Assembly: GCA_046760985.1 (NCBI GenBank)
Contig: JBHIFE010000071.1
Coordinates: 1-7,123, forward strand
Reading direction: 5' to 3'
Length of the DNA: 7,123 nt
From: JBHIFE01 sp046760985
GTDB lineage: Bacteria > Chloroflexota > Dehalococcoidia > Dehalococcoidales > RBG-16-60-22
Shown here: positions 5,518-7,123 of the stretch, piece after piece
Numbering within the stretch: position 1 is the stretch's first letter
Layout: each line of letters opens with the position of its first letter
Notes under the pieces: generated by a model
What the model was told of the DNA's origin: nothing
Databases searched by the model: none
The model's input: only the letters and a program-made list of their open reading frames with translations
Program-made: the position numbers and the translations under genes

Positions 5518-6213
5518 TCATGGCAGGAATAAGATGCGCCCACAGTTACTACATTGCACCAGATTACCACCCCTCGCCTGCTGCAGCTCACTGAACGGCA
5601 GTGATATTCGGCAACCACGGCATATCCCCTGCTCTACCTTAGCCACGGCTTGCCCCTTTTGTCTCCTGAGCTTATCATAGACCCCGACTGCCTGAGGGTT
5701 AATTTCGGCTGATAGTAGCTGCCGCTTATGCTTAAGGTCGGATAGTTTACTTTTGAGCGTTTCTATGTCAGCAGTTAATTGTTGTTGCTGATTACGCCAC
5801 TCAGCCTCCAGTTTCTTAAACTCACCACTTAGGGCAGCGACACTGGCTTCAGCCAGTTCGACTTGGTCCATTGTTTCCAACACCCTAGTTTCCAGTTGGT
5901 CACGCTTGGCTTTCAGTAGATTAACCTCATGCTGAAGATTGGTCAGTTCTTTGGGATTTTTTATTCGCCCACTATAAAGTTGCTCTTCGGTAGCCGTGAT
6001 TTTAGTCACCAGGTCATCTACTTCCCATTCAGTAGAATGCTGCTGATGTCTCAATTCATCTAACCGTTTTTGCTCTGAGGCAAGTTTGGTCTGAGCCCCG
6101 GCTACTGCCTGACTTTCCCCCAGTTGACTGAGCATTTGCTCCAGCGCCTGCTCATTGGACTCAATTTCAAGGTCAACTTCTTGTAACTGATAAAGCTGCT
6201 TGGCAACCCCCAT
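5518..6213 (-). CDS. C4 zinc-ribbon coiled-coil protein (DUF164 / CT398 / HP0958-like)
   Basis: This is a 231-residue cytoplasmic protein. Residues 1 to about 170 are almost entirely heptad-like, charged and Gln-rich, which predicts a long antiparallel coiled coil. The C-terminus holds a C4 zinc ribbon, C198-X2-C201 and C221-X2-C224 (ICRGCRISLP...VQCSNCGRILF). The segment LYSGRIKNPKELTNLQHE (80-97) at the coiled-coil turn is the hallmark of this family as I know it. Helicobacter HP0958 has been linked to the sigma-54 factor RpoN and flagellin mRNA, while the Chlamydia member CT398 is structural. The role in other bacteria is unclear, but the gene very often sits beside an RNase HI gene, as here. 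The ATG at 6213 has a GGGGGTGA ribosome binding site and its own promoter 30 nt upstream, so it is the first gene of this small operon. Confidence 0.92.
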   Translation of the reverse strand: MGVAKQLYQLQEVDLEIESNEQALEQMLSQLGESQAVAGAQTKLASEQKRLDELRHQQHSTEWEVDDLVTKITATEEQLYSGRIKNPKELTNLQHEVNLLKAKRDQLETRVLETMDQVELAEASVAALSGEFKKLEAEWRNQQQQLTADIETLKSKLSDLKHKRQLLSAEINPQAVGVYDKLRRQKGQAVAKVEQGICRGCRISLPFSELQQARGGNLVQCSNCGRILFLP

Positions 6214-6243
6214 TGTTCACCCCCAGTCTATAACGCCTTTTGC

Positions 6244-6274
6244 ATTATATCAACTGTCTTTAAAATCGTGACAA
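6244..6274 (-). promoter_or_regulatory. promoter of the zinc-ribbon / RNase HI operon
   Basis: On the minus strand there is a perfect -10 box TATAAT (6244-6249) with a TGN extension directly before it (6250-6252). TTGTCA (6269-6274, five of six -35 bases) lies 19 nt upstream of the hexamer. The spacer is long, but the extended -10 element compensates. Initiation near 6237 leaves a leader of about 24 nt. Confidence 0.65.
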
Positions 6275-6301
6275 AATCTGGTAGTCGTAGTAGAACATAT
6301 G

Positions 6302-6310
6302 TGCTATTAT
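6302..6310 (+). promoter_or_regulatory. extended -10 promoter candidate for the two small plus-strand genes
   Basis: TGCTATTAT provides a TGN extension and a five-of-six -10 hexamer (6305-6310). No good -35 box lies at 16 to 19 nt. Initiation near 6317 would place the leader hairpin at 6320-6355 at the very 5' end of the transcript. Confidence 0.4.
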
Positions 6311-6319
6311 TTTATCGGG

Positions 6320-6362
6320 AAACAATTCAAAGCTAACTAGGTAGGAATTGTTTTTCTAGTTA
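6320..6362 (+). promoter_or_regulatory. leader hairpin with T-run, possible attenuator
   Basis: AAACAATTC (6320-6328) pairs with GAATTGTTT (6345-6353), and a run of five T (6351-6355) overlaps its end. The loop contains TAACTAG (6334-6340), which is complementary to CTAGTTA (6356-6362) just after the T-run. The two pairings could form a pseudoknot or alternate. It lies between the promoter candidate and the ribosome binding site at 6368-6371, where an attenuator would sit. The stem is AT-rich and no ligand or leader peptide is evident. Confidence 0.35.
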
Positions 6363-6379
6363 TGTAAAGGAGAGGGGAT

Positions 6380-6538
6380 ATGAGGCTATTAAGGTTAGCC
6401 GTAGAAAACCAGAGATGGGACCTGGCTGCCCACACCATTGTGTTAGCTACTGCCAGGCGTCTGAACGATGGAGAAAAACCACATGCCAACAAAAGCAAAG
6501 AGAAAAAGAGGCGCCCCAAAGGGCAATCAGAACGCTAG
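6380..6538 (+). CDS. small basic protein of unknown function, overlaps next gene
   Basis: This short gene encodes 52 residues beginning MRLLRLAVENQRWDLAAHTI and ending in a very basic tail (KSKEKKRRPKGQSER). A strong GGAG ribosome binding site, part of AAAGGAGAGGGG, lies 8 nt before the ATG and is the best evidence that it is translated. The N-terminal half looks like an amphipathic helix and the C-terminal half a nucleic-acid-binding tail. I do not know a named family or function. It is the first gene after a promoter and leader hairpin, and its last 56 bases are also the first bases of the next gene in another frame. An unstructured regulatory peptide or an accessory-element protein is possible. 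Confidence 0.6.
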   Translation: MRLLRLAVENQRWDLAAHTIVLATARRLNDGEKPHANKSKEKKRRPKGQSER

Positions 6539-6845
6539 GAAGCACGGCTTCTATTCCAAGGTTCTGGATGAGGCAGAGCAGCTTGATTTTGAGCTGGCTG
6601 CTGGGGTTAACGGCATTGATGATGAGATTGCTTTGTTGAGGGTTAAGATTAAGTCGATTCTGGAAAAAGACCCGGAGAATATCAAACTCATCATGCAGGC
6701 GACCAATACCCTAGTGAGGCTGGTCAAGATTAACTATAAAATGACCAAAGAGCAGAGGAAGGGACTGAAGGAGGCAATAGGTAATGTCCTTAGAGATGTC
6801 GCCCTGCCACTGGGGATTGGCATCGGGGCTGCTGTTAATAAGTAG
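6483..6845 (+). CDS. hypothetical protein with basic 'GAPKGNQNARKHGFYS' N-terminus
   Basis: This is a 120-residue protein of unknown function. The first 24 residues are basic and contain KRGAPKGNQNARKHGFYSK, a motif I have seen at the start of many uncharacterised proteins linked to mobile or phage-like regions. It is likely a DNA or RNA contact. Residues 27-100 are helical and charged (IDDEIALLRVKIKSIL, then a second helix with NTLVRLVKINYKMT), consistent with a dimerising helical bundle. The tail LPLGIGIGAAVNK is short and hydrophobic. The start is ambiguous. ATG at 6483 (GGAG 9 nt upstream) is preferred because the family motif follows it closely, while ATG at 6468 would add five residues. 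It overlaps the preceding small gene out of frame and is followed by the palindromic repeat tract. A terminase small-subunit-like role is a guess only. Confidence 0.65.
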   Translation: MPTKAKRKRGAPKGNQNARKHGFYSKVLDEAEQLDFELAAGVNGIDDEIALLRVKIKSILEKDPENIKLIMQATNTLVRLVKINYKMTKEQRKGLKEAIGNVLRDVALPLGIGIGAAVNK

Positions 6846-6872
6846 GGAATATGGTGACCTCACCCCCTTAGT

Positions 6873-6900
6873 CCCCCTCTCCTTTGATAAGGAGAGGGGG
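6873..6900. repeat. perfect 12-bp GC-rich palindrome
   Basis: CCCCCTCTCCTT and AAGGAGAGGGGG pair perfectly around TGAT, 27 bases after the stop codon of the preceding gene. It is not followed by a T-run on either strand. It may act as a mRNA 3' barrier, but it recurs in altered form at 7072-7100, so it looks like a member of a dispersed repeat family. Confidence 0.8.
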
Positions 6901-7016
6901 AGATTTGTGGAAGAGGGACTGACGCCCCTCTTAAACACCCCAAAATTATTAACCTTTGATAAGGAGAGGGGGAGATGTATGGAAGAGGGGCTTTGCCCCT
7001 CTTAGACACCCCAAAA
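6881..7016. repeat. tandem direct repeat, two copies of 64-65 bp
   Basis: Copy one is 6881-6945 and copy two 6953-7016, separated by 7 bp. Both begin CCTTTGATAAGGAGAGGGGG and end ACACCCCAAAA, with a few substitutions and one indel between. Each contains an inner hairpin: 6911-6932 (7 bp) in copy one and AAGAGGGGC-TTT-GCCCCTCTT (6983-7003, 9 bp perfect) in copy two. Copy two lacks the left arm of the large palindrome. An open frame that crosses the repeats reflects their periodic sequence and was not called. Confidence 0.8.
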
Positions 7017-7071
7017 GGGGATATTTCCTGTGAGAATAAATAGGGGATTGGGGAACCCTAACCCCCTTTAT

Positions 7072-7100
7072 CCCCCTTCCCCTTGATAAGGGGAAGGGGG
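7072..7100. repeat. perfect 13-bp GC-rich palindrome, diverged copy of 6873-6900
   Basis: CCCCCTTCCCCTT pairs perfectly with AAGGGGAAGGGGG around GAT. The preceding ACCCCCTTTAT resembles ACCCCCTTAGT before the first palindrome, and TTGATAAGG is shared at the centre. The arms differ in sequence from the first copy yet remain perfectly paired, so the changes are compensatory. Confidence 0.8.
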
Positions 7101-7123
7101 AAGAGATATATAAGAGAGGCAGA

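Noticed and set aside
5511..5618. Upstream extension of the RNase HI frame to a start at 5618
   Set aside because: It overlaps the zinc-ribbon gene end out of frame and adds residues unlike RNase H; GTG at 5510 has a ribosome binding site and the proper fold start.
6784..7005. Plus-strand frame with repeated 'FDKERGR' protein text
   Set aside because: It is a translation of the GC-rich DNA repeat, with no ribosome binding site, and overlaps the end of a better gene.
6873..7100. CRISPR array
   Set aside because: Only two direct copies 7 bp apart plus a related palindrome; no regular repeats with 30-40 bp unique spacers and no cas gene.

Overview
The window reads as chromosomal DNA of an anaerobic bacterium, roughly half GC. 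The best guess is a Chloroflexota (Dehalococcoidia-like) genome. This rests on the multihaem-cytochrome content, a standard type-A RNase P RNA, the small 'RWDLAAH' and 'GAPKGNQNARKHGFYS' proteins and the GC-rich hairpin repeats at the right edge. The assignment is inference; no rRNA or marker gene is present to settle it.

Region 1 (1-3324, minus strand) is a five-gene membrane electron-transfer operon. In transcription order it encodes a seven-helix membrane protein, a membrane-anchored seven-haem cytochrome c, a four-helix di-haem cytochrome b of the formate dehydrogenase gamma / Ni,Fe-hydrogenase cytochrome b type, a 68-residue two-helix protein, and a NapC/NirT-type cytochrome c that runs off the left edge. 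The genes are 2 to 42 nt apart or overlap by 4 nt. Together they look like a quinone-linked module passing electrons between the membrane quinone pool and periplasmic or extracytoplasmic haems.

Region 2 (3325-4111) holds a divergent intergenic region with a good sigma-70-type promoter driving a plus-strand gene for an orphan, membrane-anchored, cysteine-containing PAS-like protein. It is a possible redox or ligand sensor next to the cytochrome operon, with no kinase or output domain.

Region 3 (4112-4712) has no convincing protein gene. It does contain a set of nested inverted repeats (4304-4484). Read on the minus strand, these have a promoter-like element placed to start at the first base of the outer stem and a U-rich run straight after the last base. 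This is the best candidate here for an undescribed structured RNA. A separate plus-strand intrinsic terminator shape overlaps it.

Region 4 (4713-6213, minus strand) is an RNA-metabolism cluster: a C4 zinc-ribbon coiled-coil protein, a minimal RNase HI, and the RNase P RNA gene rnpB. The likely -35 box of rnpB overlaps the RNase HI stop codon.

Region 5 (6214-7123) starts with a divergent promoter region and a leader hairpin. Two short, out-of-frame overlapping plus-strand genes of unknown function follow, then a tract of GC-rich palindromes and a 64-65 bp direct repeat up to the window edge.
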